NCBI GenBank assembly: GCA_018806915.1
Contig: JAGKQI010000093.1
Coordinates: 248,001-312,000, forward strand
Direction: 5' to 3'
Length of the DNA: 64,000 nucleotides
Source: Phytophthora colocasiae
Taxonomy: Eukaryota; Oomycota; Peronosporomycetes; Peronosporales; Peronosporaceae
Shown here: piece by piece, positions 12,635 to 23,799 of the stretch
Numbering within the stretch: position 1 is the stretch's first letter
How the letters are laid out: the number at the start of each line of letters is the position of its first letter
Program-made: the position numbers and the translations under genes
The notes under the pieces: model-generated
Told to the model about the DNA's origin: nothing
The model's database searches: none
What the model saw: the letters and a program-made list of their open reading frames with translations, nothing else

Positions 12635-14943
12635 CTAGTTTAACATCTTTTCCACCTTCTCGGGGAACAATCCGGCATGTCGGGTCGGATCGTACCACTT
12701 GCGGATCTGGTTGTAGAATTCCTCCATGGGGTCTCCCCACAACCACGGCATGTGTACAGACAGCGATCCGTTGGGTGGCCCCTTTTCCCGCACTTATCAC
12801 AGGTTAGACGTCTCCAGCAATCCAGATCCGTGTGCTTCCGCGATCCACAATGCGAACAGCGACCTCGATCGTGATCTGATCCCCTGTGATCCGTGATCCG
12901 GCCTCGATCTTGCGCGTTCGTGTGCGATCGCGACTGATCCTGTTGGTGGGGAGCGCCCCCAGTACCGATCGGCTTGTCTTCTGACGCGGCAAGATATATC
13001 CTCCGGAGATCACCTTCAGAATCGGATCCGTCCGATCCGGATATTTCTTCCGGTTCCGAGCTCGGATCTTGGGTTTGGATCGCCCGCACCACCGCTCGGG
13101 TGGGTGCTGCCGGGGCGCTGGCCGGTGCCTTTTGTCTGTACTACGATCCGAACGCAGATTTACGCTGTCTGCTTTTCGCCCGTTCCCGGGCACGAAGTAC
13201 TTCCTCCAGTTCATCGACGTCGCTCAGCCGGAGTAGGGTCAGCCGATCAGCTAACTCCGGATCTCCCAATGTCTCGATGTAGTGGTCTACATGTTCCCGG
13301 CGGGCCTTAGGGCTCCCATCTTTGATCTTCAGCCTAGCCCGTAAAGCCGCCACGTTGAGCCGGTAGAGATAATCGAGAGGAGTCTCTTCTGATCGCTTGC
13401 GAGCGTGATAGTATTGCCACGCGACCGACATACCCAACCCACAATACTGGGTCTGGAAACTGTCCAGCAGATCCGCCCACTTGGTTTTCGTCGTTCGACT
13501 GAGCTGCCTGTACCAGTTCTTTGCCGGTCCCACCATCAGATCTGCAAACATGAGGCATTTTTCTTCTTCCGTAGCCTGATCACGCTGGAACGCTGACTTG
13601 ACCTTACCGATCCAGGCCCGAGCGCGATCTTCGTCCAGATCTTTACCCGCAAAGTCTTTTAGATCCGAGATCGCGGAGATCCGGACCCGCTGGATCATCG
13701 ACGATCCTCCTTGACCGATCGTTGCGGATGCGATCGCTGCTCGGCTCGACATCTGTCCACCGGAACTCGGTATGCCCAGGTCGTCCGGATCGTATTCCCA
13801 TGCATCGGGATCTGATGCGGTAACGGACTCCATATCAACATCCAACTCCCCTTTGATCGGCGATCGGGGTGTCACGAGACTCCGTTCTTTTAGGAAACGA
13901 TCCATCGCCATCTGGAAGTAGTCGTCCAACTTGTTGCTCGATCCAGTGGAATTAGTTGTCGGCGCGGTCTGGTCTGTCCGGATCCGGCGATTTTCTTGCT
14001 GATCAGGCGTCTTCGCCTCCAGTTTCGCAGCCACCGATCGTGTATCTTGTTTCTTCATACGCGATTTCAGGAATTTGGCACCGGAGGGGCCCAGCGACAT
14101 GCGTTGCAGCCTTCTCGGGCTGTCGGAATCTGGTTCCGAGGTCGCTGACGCGTAGCATGACGATCCAGTCTGATAGCCTGGATCGGGCGTCAGTGGGCGT
14201 TCGCCGACCAAGGCTTTGAGAGAGTTGAATAGATCATGGGTTGCAGACTGAATCGCTTCCAGTTCCAGGTCAAATAGAGAGTTTGGGTCGAATTCTCCAG
14301 CCACTAAACCAGCCTCTTGGAGCAGATCAAGTAGAATCTTCACCGCGTTCAGGCGGTCCGAGCTAGTCCGGGGCTTCGACACCGGGCCGGTGAGGTTACC
14401 GATCTGGCGGACTTGTATGATCGTAAGAACGGGATCGTTAAGCAAGGTCTCACTTAGCATCTTCCTGTAATAGGCCTGCTCGATCGCGTCCTTGGTGATC
14501 GTCGATCCTGGGTTGATCACATCTTCTGGCTCTGAGTCTGGAGCTTTCAATTTCGTCCGGGTGCTCTTGATCTTCTTTTTCTTGGTCGATCTTGAAGCAA
14601 CAGTGGGCTTGGTGAGCAGATTAGGTTTCAGCTTTGCTGATTCCTTATCGCTCGTGTGCGGATCTCGATTCTCATCGAGATCCGCGGTGGCCCTCGAAGG
14701 GGCCTTGGGAGGAATTCGAGGTTTTTCTTCGAGATCTGAATCGTGATCCCGATCTGCCTCGTGCCTGTCAGTAGAGATCCTCCCAGAACTCTGCTGATCT
14801 GTGGATCTTTCTGTTTTCATGGGTGCCTCCGTCGATCCAACCTTCGTAGGCACTTCTTCCCCTTGTTCTTCTTTTATCTTGACATCTTCTTGGGACTCAC
14901 GGTGATATCCGAAGTCACCAGAAGATCCGGGCACGCGCACCAT
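12635..14943 (-). pseudogene. Gypsy gag (capsid, zinc knuckles), interrupted
   Basis: ATG is the first triplet after the 5' LTR (14943-14941, MVRVPGSSGDFGYH). The charged N-terminal half is followed by a retrotransposon-gag capsid region (FAGKDLDEDRARAWIGKVKSAF, WYRQLSRTTKTKWADLL) to about 13150. An in-frame TAG sits at 13143-13141. Past it the same frame continues through three cysteine clusters (CSHCGSRKHTDLDC, CDKCGKRGHPTDRC, CRGCG). One base later the frame changes and ends MEEFYNQIRKWYDP ... KVEKMLN, stop 12637-12635. Normal gag would be one frame, so there are two lesions: one stop and one frameshift. Suppression of the TAG is possible but unsupported. Confidence 0.85.
14924..14942 (-). 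promoter_or_regulatory. Putative tRNA primer-binding site overlapping the gag start codon
   Basis: Immediately inside the 5' LTR the minus strand reads ATGGTGCGCGTGCCCGGATC. From the TGG on, the complement ends CCGGGCACGCGCACCA, which has the form of a tRNA 3' end (T-stem CCGGG, seven-base acceptor strand, discriminator A, CCA). The ATG of gag overlaps its first bases. The tRNA cannot be named from here. Confidence 0.6.
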
Positions 14944-16303
14944 TGTGGTGGAGCGGATCTGGCCAAAATCTGGTTGAGGCCGATCGCGATCGCCACTTGC
15001 GCCCAGACACCGACTAACGGAGGGGGTCCCCCGATGATCCGTGATCTTGCTGCGTGTAGTGTTCACCTTGTGTACCCGTCGGTAGGCGGGTTACGCTCTT
15101 CCAGGCGACTTCTGAAGATGTCTTGGGACGAGAAGAATGTCTTGGGTGACGCAGGGGTGATGAGATAGCGTGGGAATACTTCACTCTACCTCGGAGGGGT
15201 TGATCCGGGTCACAGGCGAGTTCTCGAGCCTTGATCCGGTCGCCTGGTCTTCGATCCAGGTCTTCCAAAGGTCCAATGTTGGAGATCTGATCCCTTCCTT
15301 TACGATGCTTGCCGCTTCCTATAGCGGGTGTCTTGATGGGTTGAGAGTCGACGAGATCGTCAGGCCAAGCAGCCAATTCCTTCCGATCCGCAGTTCGCAC
15401 GTAAAGGATAGATCACTAGATAGGGTAAAACTGGCCAATGTATTATCCAGAATTAACCTCTATGCTAGATCTCTTCTCCTTACCTTCTTGATGCTGGTGG
15501 GCCAATGTAATTCCCGGTTCCAGTCTTGAATGAAGGCACTTGTGAGGTCCAGAGCAAATTCGATTCTGTTCATGGTTATTCCTATGTCTACTAGTCCCAT
15601 CCTCATCCGCTATCCTACGATTACCTGACATCCGGCTACACAGCTGCCCCTTCCGATCTTCGATCTCGATCTCACCTAACCCCTGATCGCGATCTGTCGA
15701 TCTGCCGATCTGTCGATCTGTCGATCTGTCGATCTGCTGATCTGTCGATCTGCCGATCTCGATCAACCATCTCGATCATCGATCTTGGTCCACCGTCTTG
15801 AACAATGATCTCGATCAGCAACCTTCATACTTGATCTCGCGTGCCTGTGTCGTCGACATTCCAGATCTTGATCTTCCTAGACTTGACCACCGCTCCCCAT
15901 GCGACCAACGCTGCCATCATGTCCCCTCGGCAGCATCTCACGGTTATGTTGTCACCGGCCCACCATAGAGCGCACCGGTCCCGATCCTCTGCTGCCTTGA
16001 TCTCCTTCTCATGCGATCTCAGGCAAGGCGCCCTTTTCTCCTCCGACCCTGAGCCGCTACGCGGGACCGTACGGCGGGGTTCTCCAACTCCAATCACTTA
16101 GTCTCACTCGACCAAGACGCCATCCATTCATCGCTGGCGAGATCGAGACGAACATCGATCTGGATCCATTCGTCAGCCATCGTTCGCGCAATCTGGGGTC
16201 ATCAACTGACATCTTGCTTCGCCAGAGGCCCCTGTCGCTTGATCCGACTCTCTCTGGGCCTGACGTTGCCTTTTCTCGGATTTCTTATTCGCGCTTCACC
16301 ACA
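14944..16303 (-). repeat. Gypsy LTR, right copy (5' LTR)
   Basis: 1360 bp, TGTGGTGG...CACCACA, nearly identical to 2572-3955. It should carry the promoter for gag-pol; no TATA-like box stands out. The AAAT duplication follows at 16304-16307. Confidence 0.95.
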
Positions 16304-17675
16304 AAATTACCAAGAATACGGTGTGGACTGCGATGATGTATACGCACCTGTGGCGCTTTTGAATCACTCCGGCTAGTTCTGGCTATTGGAACGATCTTGG
16401 ATTGTCACATTCATCAAATGGATGTTAGCACTGCATTTCTCAATGGATCGATGGAAGGCGAACAGCGGGTGTTCATGCATCAACCTCCGGGCTACAGACA
16501 GGATAGACATGAAGGACTAGTGTGTGAGCTAAAAAAGAGCATTTATGGGCTGAAGCAAGCGCCAAAGATATGGTACAGAGTCTTGCACAAGTTTTTCATG
16601 AGCTTAGGTTTTGTCCGATGCAACAAGGAGTATTGCATCTATGTCCAAAAAGTGGGAGAGCATTGGATAATTGTGGTGGTCTATGTTGATGACCTCACCA
16701 TCATGTCTCGTGACATGAGTTTGATCTACCAGTTAAAGAAAGATCTATCTTCGAGATTCAAGATGAAAGATCTCGGAGACATACACTACATCCTGAAGAT
16801 GGAGGTCCGTAGAAATCGTGCACAGCGAAAGATGACCATTTCACAGCTCAAGTATGTAACCGAACTCTTGAAGAAGTTCAACATGGAGAACTGTACTCCG
16901 GTATCTACTACACAACTCAGAGGAGTTGAACTAGTAGCAGAGACAGAAATGACAGCTAAAGAAATAGCTGATCAGAAATATGATTTCTGAGGGCTTGTCG
17001 GGTCTCTGCAGTATCTAGTGAGAGGAACTAGACCAGACATTGCCAACGCAGTGAGAGAACTAAGTAAGTTTCTATCGTGTTACAACCACACACACTGGAA
17101 GGCAGCACGGATAGTGCTCAAATACTTGAAAGGGACGTCAACGTACGGTCTCCTTCTTGATGGGAATTCGAGAACGGTGACGTATGAAGTGTACACAGAC
17201 GCAAGCTTCGCGTGTCAACCCAAAGAACGTAAGTCGATTACTGGGTATGTGATCACTATGGCTGGAACCAGTATATCATGGTGTAGCAGTAAGCAGGCAT
17301 CAGTTTCTCTTTCGACAGCTGAGGCTGAACTAATTGCCCTAAGTGAAGGAGCAAAGGAGAGCGAGTGGTTATAGTATCTGCTGAGAGAAATGGAATTTCC
17401 TCAAAAGCAACCAGTGCAAGTATGGTGCGATAGCAAGTCGGCCATAAGCACAGTAAAGAATACAGGAAATCACAAAGCGAAAAAGCACATACAAATACGA
17501 TATTTGTTTTACAAGAGATTTAGTAGAGGAAGGAAGGTTAGATGTACATTACTGTCGGACCGATGACATGGCTGCAGACATCTTAACCAAAGCTCTACCA
17601 ACTGGACAGTTTGCAAAGCTTCGCGAACTCATTGTAGTCAAAGCCCTAATGACTACCATCGACACTTAGTGGGAG
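16304..17675 (+). mobile_element. Copia retrotransposon, 3' part: RT and RNase H (decayed)
   Basis: This resumes the RT interrupted at 2571. From 16308 the frames read YQEYGVDCDDVYAPVA, then QMDVSTAFLNG, KKSIYGLKQAPKIW, and the catalytic VVYVDDLTIM (near 16685). RNase H follows (YTDASFACQPKERKSITGY, STAEAELIALSEGAKE, VWCDSKSA). In-frame stops at 16988 and 17372 and a frame change near 16370 show decay. A purine tract AGTGGGAG (17668-17675) abuts the 3' LTR and is the likely polypurine primer. Confidence 0.92.
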
Positions 17676-18101
17676 TGTTGCGCCCGATCTCCACTGGGGA
17701 GACCAGGCGCAGAGGAGAACCCTCTGTGGAGTCAGCTGTGTCGGTAGGCAACCGACACATCTGATCTCCAGATGGGTTCAGTGGCTACTGAACCAACAGA
17801 TTTGTATTTGAGTTAATTAAGGCTATAGTTTAGCTAAGGTTAATCAAGTGACGATACAGTCTGTGGTCAGTTGACAAGTACGTAGCCAAGCTGTGATTGG
17901 CTAGTACCGTCTCTCTGGAAAGAGACACCATTTGTACGATGAGGAACGGAGGCAAGAGGGAGAGGATTCATTCCTCTCACAACCGCTTTTGCTTCGGGCT
18001 GAGCACGTTCGTAAGGATAGCATAAGTTAGCAGTAGAGAGATAAAGAATCAATAAAGACAGTTGATTAAAGACATTCTCTAAGCGTTCATTCACTTTAAC
18101 A
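17676..18101 (+). repeat. Copia 3' LTR
   Basis: Starts TGTTGCGCCC after the polypurine tract and ends TTTAACA (TGTT..AACA inverted ends), about 426 bp. The other LTR is outside the window, so the end is set by the terminal dinucleotide and by the resumption of an unrelated coding-like frame at 18107. Confidence 0.75.
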
Positions 18102-18106
18102 TTAAC

Positions 18107-19362
18107 CGTCGTGGTCGCTGGCGCACTCGCAAAGGTGTCGTTGACGTCTACATCGATAACACGCAGCCATACCCAGGGTGCTGATTTTGCGTACCTAAAA
18201 TCTGTTCTAAAGTTGCACTAATTGCACTAAAAATTGTCAGATAAAGAAATAGTTTGCCGTTTTTAGTGCAGTATTTAGGGCAGATTAGCTGCCTACTGTT
18301 CTACCGGTGTGATGAAGGACAAGTACGGATACGGTACTGCAATCAGATCACGTTACAGCTCTCACTTAGTTGATGATACTGATCTAATCATTCAAAGCTA
18401 GTATAATCAATAGAGATCCGTGGTTCTAGAGCTGCTGCATGGTGTGGAGGTTGACGGCGGTTGTGCTTGACAACGTCGATTCCTGGGTATTGAAGAAGAC
18501 GGATAAATTCCGGATGACCGAAGCCAGAAAGCGGTATTGCCCACAGTCAATAGTTGGACAACACTGGGGGTCATCTTCAGCCACGTTCCTCTCGGAAAGC
18601 GTCGTTCCGATGACTGGGACCTCGTGTACTTGATAATGGCAATGGCAGGTTGTCTGGTGATGATATACCCGGATAAGCAGAGCGGATAGACGCCATTACT
18701 TGCTCCCATACCACAGCGACAGGTTGGCTAAGCTGGCGGCCTGGAGTTCAGCCTTCTTCTCGCGTCTAACGTCGGTAATTGCACGAAGTGTAACTTCCTC
18801 TTGGCAACTGTGGTCATTTCGAGCCATACCAGGCCGTTTCGAACGGTGAGGCGGGCCTTGCATCCTGCTCATACGTAGTATGACGTGTTGGTTTCCAGAA
18901 CCTCGTGCTAGCAGTAGAGAGAAGCTGTTGTGCTCCGGGCTAGATGAAAACGGAATGCACTGGTGTGGAGGCGTAATTTCCGTTGGATACTTTCGAATGG
19001 CTCACGTTGGCCTAATTCATGACTTGATTTGACTAAATACTGAATATATTTCCGATTCCGTAATTTATAGCTGTTTTAGAACAGTTTTGTTACCGGAAGT
19101 CTAAAATCCGCAATTTACTTTTGAACTTTTAGAACAGTTTAGAGCAGTATTAGGTACGCATTTTCTAGTACCATACCCAGACGCATGTACTACAGCAGCA
19201 CTGGCGGGCCCTCTAGGACCATGCTTCTACGTACTCAAAAAGGGCATTATGTGCGTTCTACCAACACGTTTAGTTGAACAGATAGCCCCAACAATCAAAC
19301 AGGTAATGAGCGAGGCGATGTCGATGACACTGGCAATGTCGTCGTTGTATGGAATCGCCTAG
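18107..19362 (+). pseudogene. Repeat-family coding fragment, split by a 1 kb insertion
   Basis: Two pieces (18107-18176 and 19181-19362) join into one frame once the insert at 18177-19170 and one copy of CCATACCCAG are removed. The joined reading runs RRGRWRTRKGVVDVYIDN, then QPYPDACTTAALAGPLG and CFYVLKKGIMCVLPTRL, ending at TAG 19360-19362. I do not recognise the family. The Copia element must also have inserted here, just upstream, so the fragment predates both. A degenerate transposon-encoded or high-copy Phytophthora protein is the likeliest source. Confidence 0.5.
18177..19170. mobile_element. Non-autonomous DNA transposon, Mutator-like (10-bp TSD)
   Basis: 994 bp flanked by an exact 10-bp direct repeat CCATACCCAG (18167-18176 and 19171-19180). 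The ends are imperfect inverted repeats sharing TGCGTACCTAA and TCTAAA blocks (left from about 18187, right complement from about 19161). There is no transposase-like frame inside. A 9-11 bp duplication fits MULEs. The reading frame of the interrupted ORF is restored by excision, which supports the boundaries. Confidence 0.75.
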
Positions 19363-19409
19363 AAACTATACGTGCACCCTCATTCCGGATCGACTGAGAC
19401 AGAAAATAA

Positions 19410-19870
19410 TTGGCACTTACGTTAATTGAGGAGAATGCAGCTGTGCGACGGTCTGTGTCAGAGTTAATGAGCGAGATGCCGCGATCGCGACACGAATTTC
19501 AACGCGAACAGCAAAAGATTCTGATACAGCCTGCCATCCACGTCGACGCACCTTCGTCAGTGTGTGTTGGTGCTGATATGAGACCCAAAGACTTGTTCGA
19601 GCTCTGGCATGCATTTTTGTTTAGTAATGGCGGGCTAAAGCCAGCCAAGGGCTTCACACCGATGGAACGAGGATCCAACAAGTTCATTTTTTTCTCGGAG
19701 AAAAGTGTTTTGGGATGTCATTCCGACGCTTGTTCGTTTCTGTTATACAAGTGACACATTCCTAGACAAAGTTTACTCTGTGTACAGTAGACAGCTTCCT
19801 GTGTCGAGAATTCCGACTGCGCTCCGTGTTGACCGTAGGTGCGGTGGCCATCCTAGTCTTCGTCTACTAC
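19410..19870 (+). pseudogene. Degenerate repeat-family protein C-terminal fragment
   Basis: Translation gives IEENAAVRRSVSELMSEM, then MRPKDLFELWHAFLFSNGG and GSNKF. After a +1 shift at the T-run near 19690 it continues SRRKVFWDVIPTLVRFCYTSD, VYSVYSRQLPVSRI, and DRRCGGHPSLRLLQ to a stop. The quality of the sequence on both sides of the shift argues for a once-real protein, perhaps the C-terminal part of the fragment before it. Function unknown; likely a dispersed repeat gene. Confidence 0.4.
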
Positions 19871-21012
19871 AGTAGAGTTACACAGTGCTATGCTAATAAT
19901 GTGATATTAGCCAATCAAAACTTAGTTGCAAACCGAGTTGTTACTTTGTACAGTACCTACCGCAATTATTAATAGTGTCACTTTGTAAACTGCAACACTA
20001 GCGCCACTGACACTAATTACCGTGCAAGGGGGGATTTTCATGTGTAGATAATGTTAATGGAACCTGGAGTCCCAAGCAGTAGATCTCCCGAAAATATCCC
20101 GATCCATTTGCCGCCAAAAGTGTATCTGCTCCTTTGGATAATCTCAAGGCCGCAATCAGCAAGGATAATGCAACACCAACCGAGGAAGGTACAAGTAGTG
20201 TAGTTGATTAGCGGAAAGTGTATTTTCATCCATGTTAAATACTGTAGTGTCAAAACGTCAACTAGTCATGCGCAATTCAAGACACGTATCCATCATGCAT
20301 CCTACTGCAAGTACATTGCAGCTTGGCTTCTCGTAGTATTCTTGTCGCTTCAAAACACCGACTTCCTCAATGTTAAGAAGGACAGCGATCTACAGAGATT
20401 TGAATGAACCGAAAATCGTTGAACTTTGGAGATGTGCAGGAAAATAGAGTGGTACAAATTTAACGATGCTTTCTTCCGTTACTTTTTGTGTCGACCGTCT
20501 TTCTCATTTAGCCGTGGCCGACCCACAGGCTTTCACCTCGGCTCCTGGTGCGCGATTCCGTCCTCCCCCTCCGACATCGGAATCTTGAGTGAGGGATGGA
20601 ACAAAAAACGCCGCAACAAGAAATCTACGCTTCAACTTTCGGGCTTGTCCTTCTTGACACGGGGGAGGAAAGCAATCCCTCTGATTGGCAGAAATGGTAT
20701 GTCCTTCTTATAAATCGTCCATCTTGACATGGAGAAGTCGGTACCCCGTTGGGCGAATATTTAATGAGCCAAACAGTACTTCATATGAAACAGCCCACCA
20801 AAAATTATCGGTATGGTGAATTAATTATTTTTATCACGAAGCTGGTGCAAATCTGATCCGAGTCCTTTGACGTGTCTTATCATTCATTCTGATTCGCGTC
20901 CGACAGGAATGTAGCAGCATACAAGCGGGTCGTATCTATAACAAATACGCCAGGAATGGGATACACGGACACAAACCAAGGAGGCAAATAGTGGCAGCAG
21001 TCAGAAGGCGTT
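19871..21012. other. AT-rich stretch without recognisable gene
   Basis: Only short frames are seen and none resembles a known protein. A run near 20500-20650 is C/T-rich. Probably old repeat sequence. Confidence 0.5.
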
Positions 21013-21560
21013 GTGCTTCAACTTTTTCATTTAGGCCTGTCGGAGCGAGTGATAAGGGCGATTATTTCAGTTGGTGGGGGTCGCATAGTTAGATTGAGAA
21101 AGGTTCTAGAGAATGGCATTCAAAGATCATTTCCTAACGTGGAAATTAAAGACAGATTCCCGTGCGCTCACAGGCACCCGCACCAGTATTTCACTGAAGC
21201 CAAGTTGACGTGGAAGATCGTGCATTCGCGCTATGCTGAATACACAACGCGACTCAACACAAACAGACGTACATTAAGCTACTCTCGTTTTAGCCGGTAC
21301 GTTCGGTACTATTTTCCTGGCGTTCGACTTAAGCGGACAGCGGAGGATCTATGTGACTGCTGTGTTCGTCTTGATATCCTGCTGCAAGTACGACATATCA
21401 AATACCTCGCAAAAGCGGAAACCTCGCCGCCCCAGCAAAAAGAAGCCCGCTCAGAACTGCAGAGCGAAGGCTCTTGCAGTTCTTTTCCAAGAAGTAAGCA
21501 ATCTGTCGATGTTAGATTTAGCATCAAGATTTGTAAAAAAAATCCAGACCCCGGGGTCCC
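21013..21560 (+). pseudogene. Transposase-like N-terminal fragment (tentative)
   Basis: A frame starting LQLFHLGLSERVIRAIISVGG reads on through CAHRHPHQYFTEAKLTWKI, RRTLSYSRFSRYVRYYFPG and EDLCDCCVRLDILL. It then dissolves into Lys/Ser-rich frame-shifted sequence by about 21500. A helix-turn-helix-like start, followed by a Cys pair (CDCC) in the same place as in some oomycete DDE-type transposase relatives, suggests a dead transposon gene. I cannot name the superfamily with confidence, and no catalytic domain follows. Confidence 0.4.
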
Positions 21561-21699
21561 GCCATCCGTTTCATATATGCATCCCCGAGTCTTTAAAAAC
21601 GCAAAATGTCTGTCCGGCTGTCTGTCCGTGGTCCGCACACCCGGCCACAAAATTTTCATTGGTTAAAATTATACTAAGTACGATTTCGCTTGCCGACTC

Positions 21700-23595
21700 T
21701 TTTTGATTGCATGTCATTTCAGAAACAGCGCCCGAGGAAGCAGGACAGCGAAGAGGACGCCGGATTCGACAAGGAGAAGAACGAACTCATGCTAATTTAT
21801 TAATATTTTCTTCTTTCCAATTACTTTTTGCTCCGTCACCCCTCTCGCTCTTCGGAGCCCGACGCTGAGGCGCCCATGCTGCCCGCAAGCAGTATGGGAA
21901 GTCTCATACCCAATCCGGGGTAAGGGGCAGCACAAACAGCGATAAAAGCCGGCTTTGCCGGGCTGTCTGCCTCTCCCCGGACCCAGTCATCGGTAATGGG
22001 ACCCGGTGTAATGCGGTGGTAACACCCATTGCACCTCTGTGTCCGTGGCGGAGCACAGTGTGACAACCCTAAGAGTGAAGGAGCCCCCCGTTGCTCGCCG
22101 TACCGGTATAACCAGTTTGATTTATGGGATAACGGATGGTAATAGGTTAACCCCACTTGCTCCGATGTTGGTAATACAAGGCGGAGGCCTGAACTACTGC
22201 GCTACGAGGCACTGGGGGGGGTAGGTCATGCTCTCGCGGAGAGAGCCTCCGAAAGCGCACTGTCAAACACAATAAACATTCCATTAGGAAGGTTTTAAGA
22301 TGGACACACGGAAATTCTTTTCCACCAATGATACATCGTCTCATAGGCCAACCCCGTCACTATACGCTCTTTAACCATAGTCTCATTAGCTCATTTATTT
22401 AGATTCTTTATATAAACTTTAGTATTAAATATTCGGCTCCACGCTCCGTGTTCTATGCTTTGGAGCTAATACTCAACTGAGTTGCTAGCCACGGCATCCC
22501 AAAACCGTCGTCAATACCAACTACCACATAAACAGCATTATACCAAAAAAATGCTGGTGGTTTAAAATAAATAAATTAAAATTAGCCTTAATTGTTATTG
22601 TGTGATCCACAGTAATAGTGAACGGTATACTTAAAATAGCTAGGACCTGGAAACCTGATTTGTGTGCCGTGTAGCCCATGGTACACGGAGGAAGGTGGAT
22701 GCCTAGAGAAGTAAGACTTGATCAATCATCCGTGCTGCCCGCGGTTGGTAGAGGAAAGTAGATGCTTCGTTGGTTCGTAACGGCGTGCGGGGAGACAAAC
22801 AAGGACACTAAATTAAAAGAAGCACATCCAAAGAGGCTGTAAAATTAATACAAAGGTTTGTAGAAGATTCTAAATAACGGATTTTACCAAATAACGCACC
22901 GTGTATTACTGCATTATAAAACCATCAGAACTACTCAGGGAATACAAAATGGATACCCCACTACAGAAGGATCGTATCGATGCATGAACCCGTCCACCCA
23001 GTTGCTTGACCCGAGGAATTGAGTGTGCCAATTTACGCTAGAGCAAGGTGCTTGCTTATCTCGGCAATTAAGTGAGAAGTCCCAACCGCGCCACTACGTA
23101 CTTTTAGAACGAGCACGACTGGAAGATTTCTGGTGCTCATGTACGCTACTGGTGGAAGCAGAAAGAGTCGATCAAGAGAGCTCCTGTCAGCAACCTACGC
23201 TTAAAAGGGGCTGGCACAAAGCCTCGCCTCGCCGAGATGGAGGACATGACCTTCGATTGTGTGCTGTTTCTCCGCTCGGAGAAGAAGAATGTTACACGTC
23301 ACGACCTCTTTTTTCTCAGCCATGGACTTGGTTACACGGGAGCGAGGCATGGTGGTCTGGAGTGGAGGAAACAAGGGAAGATGCGGTGTGGGGGGCGATG
23401 CTTACTGAGCACGGTGGATTGAATAATGGTAGCGCTGCCTACTTCGTTTTGCTGCGTGACGTGCATGAAAAATCGACGCGAGGCCCGCAAGTAACACGGT
23501 ATATTATTTGAAGTAGGTGCTATAGGATCCGCTCGCTCTAAAATGCAATCAGATTTGGCGGGTTGTATTCAAGTACACAAATCGGTAAAATCCGT
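21700..23595. other. Unassigned repeat-like region before the Helitron
   Basis: A GC-rich block (21836-22250) is followed by AT-rich sequence (22380-22960). A 162-codon frame beginning with GTG at 23023 has no recognisable features. The unmapped 5' end of the Helitron (a TC after an A) may lie toward the right end of this stretch or between 23595 and 23800. Confidence 0.4.
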
Positions 23596-23799
23596 TAGAT
23601 AGTTATTGGATCTGAGCCAAAGAGAAATAGTGACGGGTGAAGCTTTAAGAAGAAAGTTGACTTGGTAGACGTGTATGACTGTGTACCCTCTTTCAGCCTT
23701 CCGCCTAAGTTTTCGATTATCTGTGGTTCTCTAAACGACTGTGTTATTACGTGGATATAGCGTGGATATATAGCTATACTATGGGACGGAAACGGAAGT

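Larger units (their letters stand above)
2572..16303 (-). mobile_element. Ty3/Gypsy LTR retrotransposon with chromodomain and antisense gene, nested in Copia
   Basis: The element is 13.7 kb and lies in reverse orientation. Its order on the minus strand is 5' LTR (16303-14944), primer-binding site, gag with zinc knuckle (14943-12635), pol (12634-7530: protease, RT, RNase H, integrase), integrase tail with chromodomain (7541-7111), a 3.1 kb region with a gene on the opposite strand (4082-6666), a short polypurine tract (TCCGCCCCC on plus, 3956-3964), and 3' LTR (3955-2572). The LTR ends form a perfect 7-bp inverted pair TGTGGTG..CACCACA. The LTRs differ by only two substitutions that I could see plus repeat-length and 6-bp indels, so insertion is recent, yet gag and pol carry a few frame breaks. 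The whole element is strikingly rich in GATC. Confidence 0.95.

Noticed and set aside
7530..12800. Many plus-strand frames across Gypsy pol
   Set aside because: Shadows of the minus-strand polyprotein, favoured by the GATC-rich composition.
21836..22345. GC-rich block considered as an rRNA or structured RNA gene
   Set aside because: No conserved rRNA or tRNA segments are seen, and no clear stem system.
23023..23511. 162-codon plus frame
   Set aside because: Starts with GTG, has no recognisable motif and lies in repeat-like sequence; not supported as a gene.
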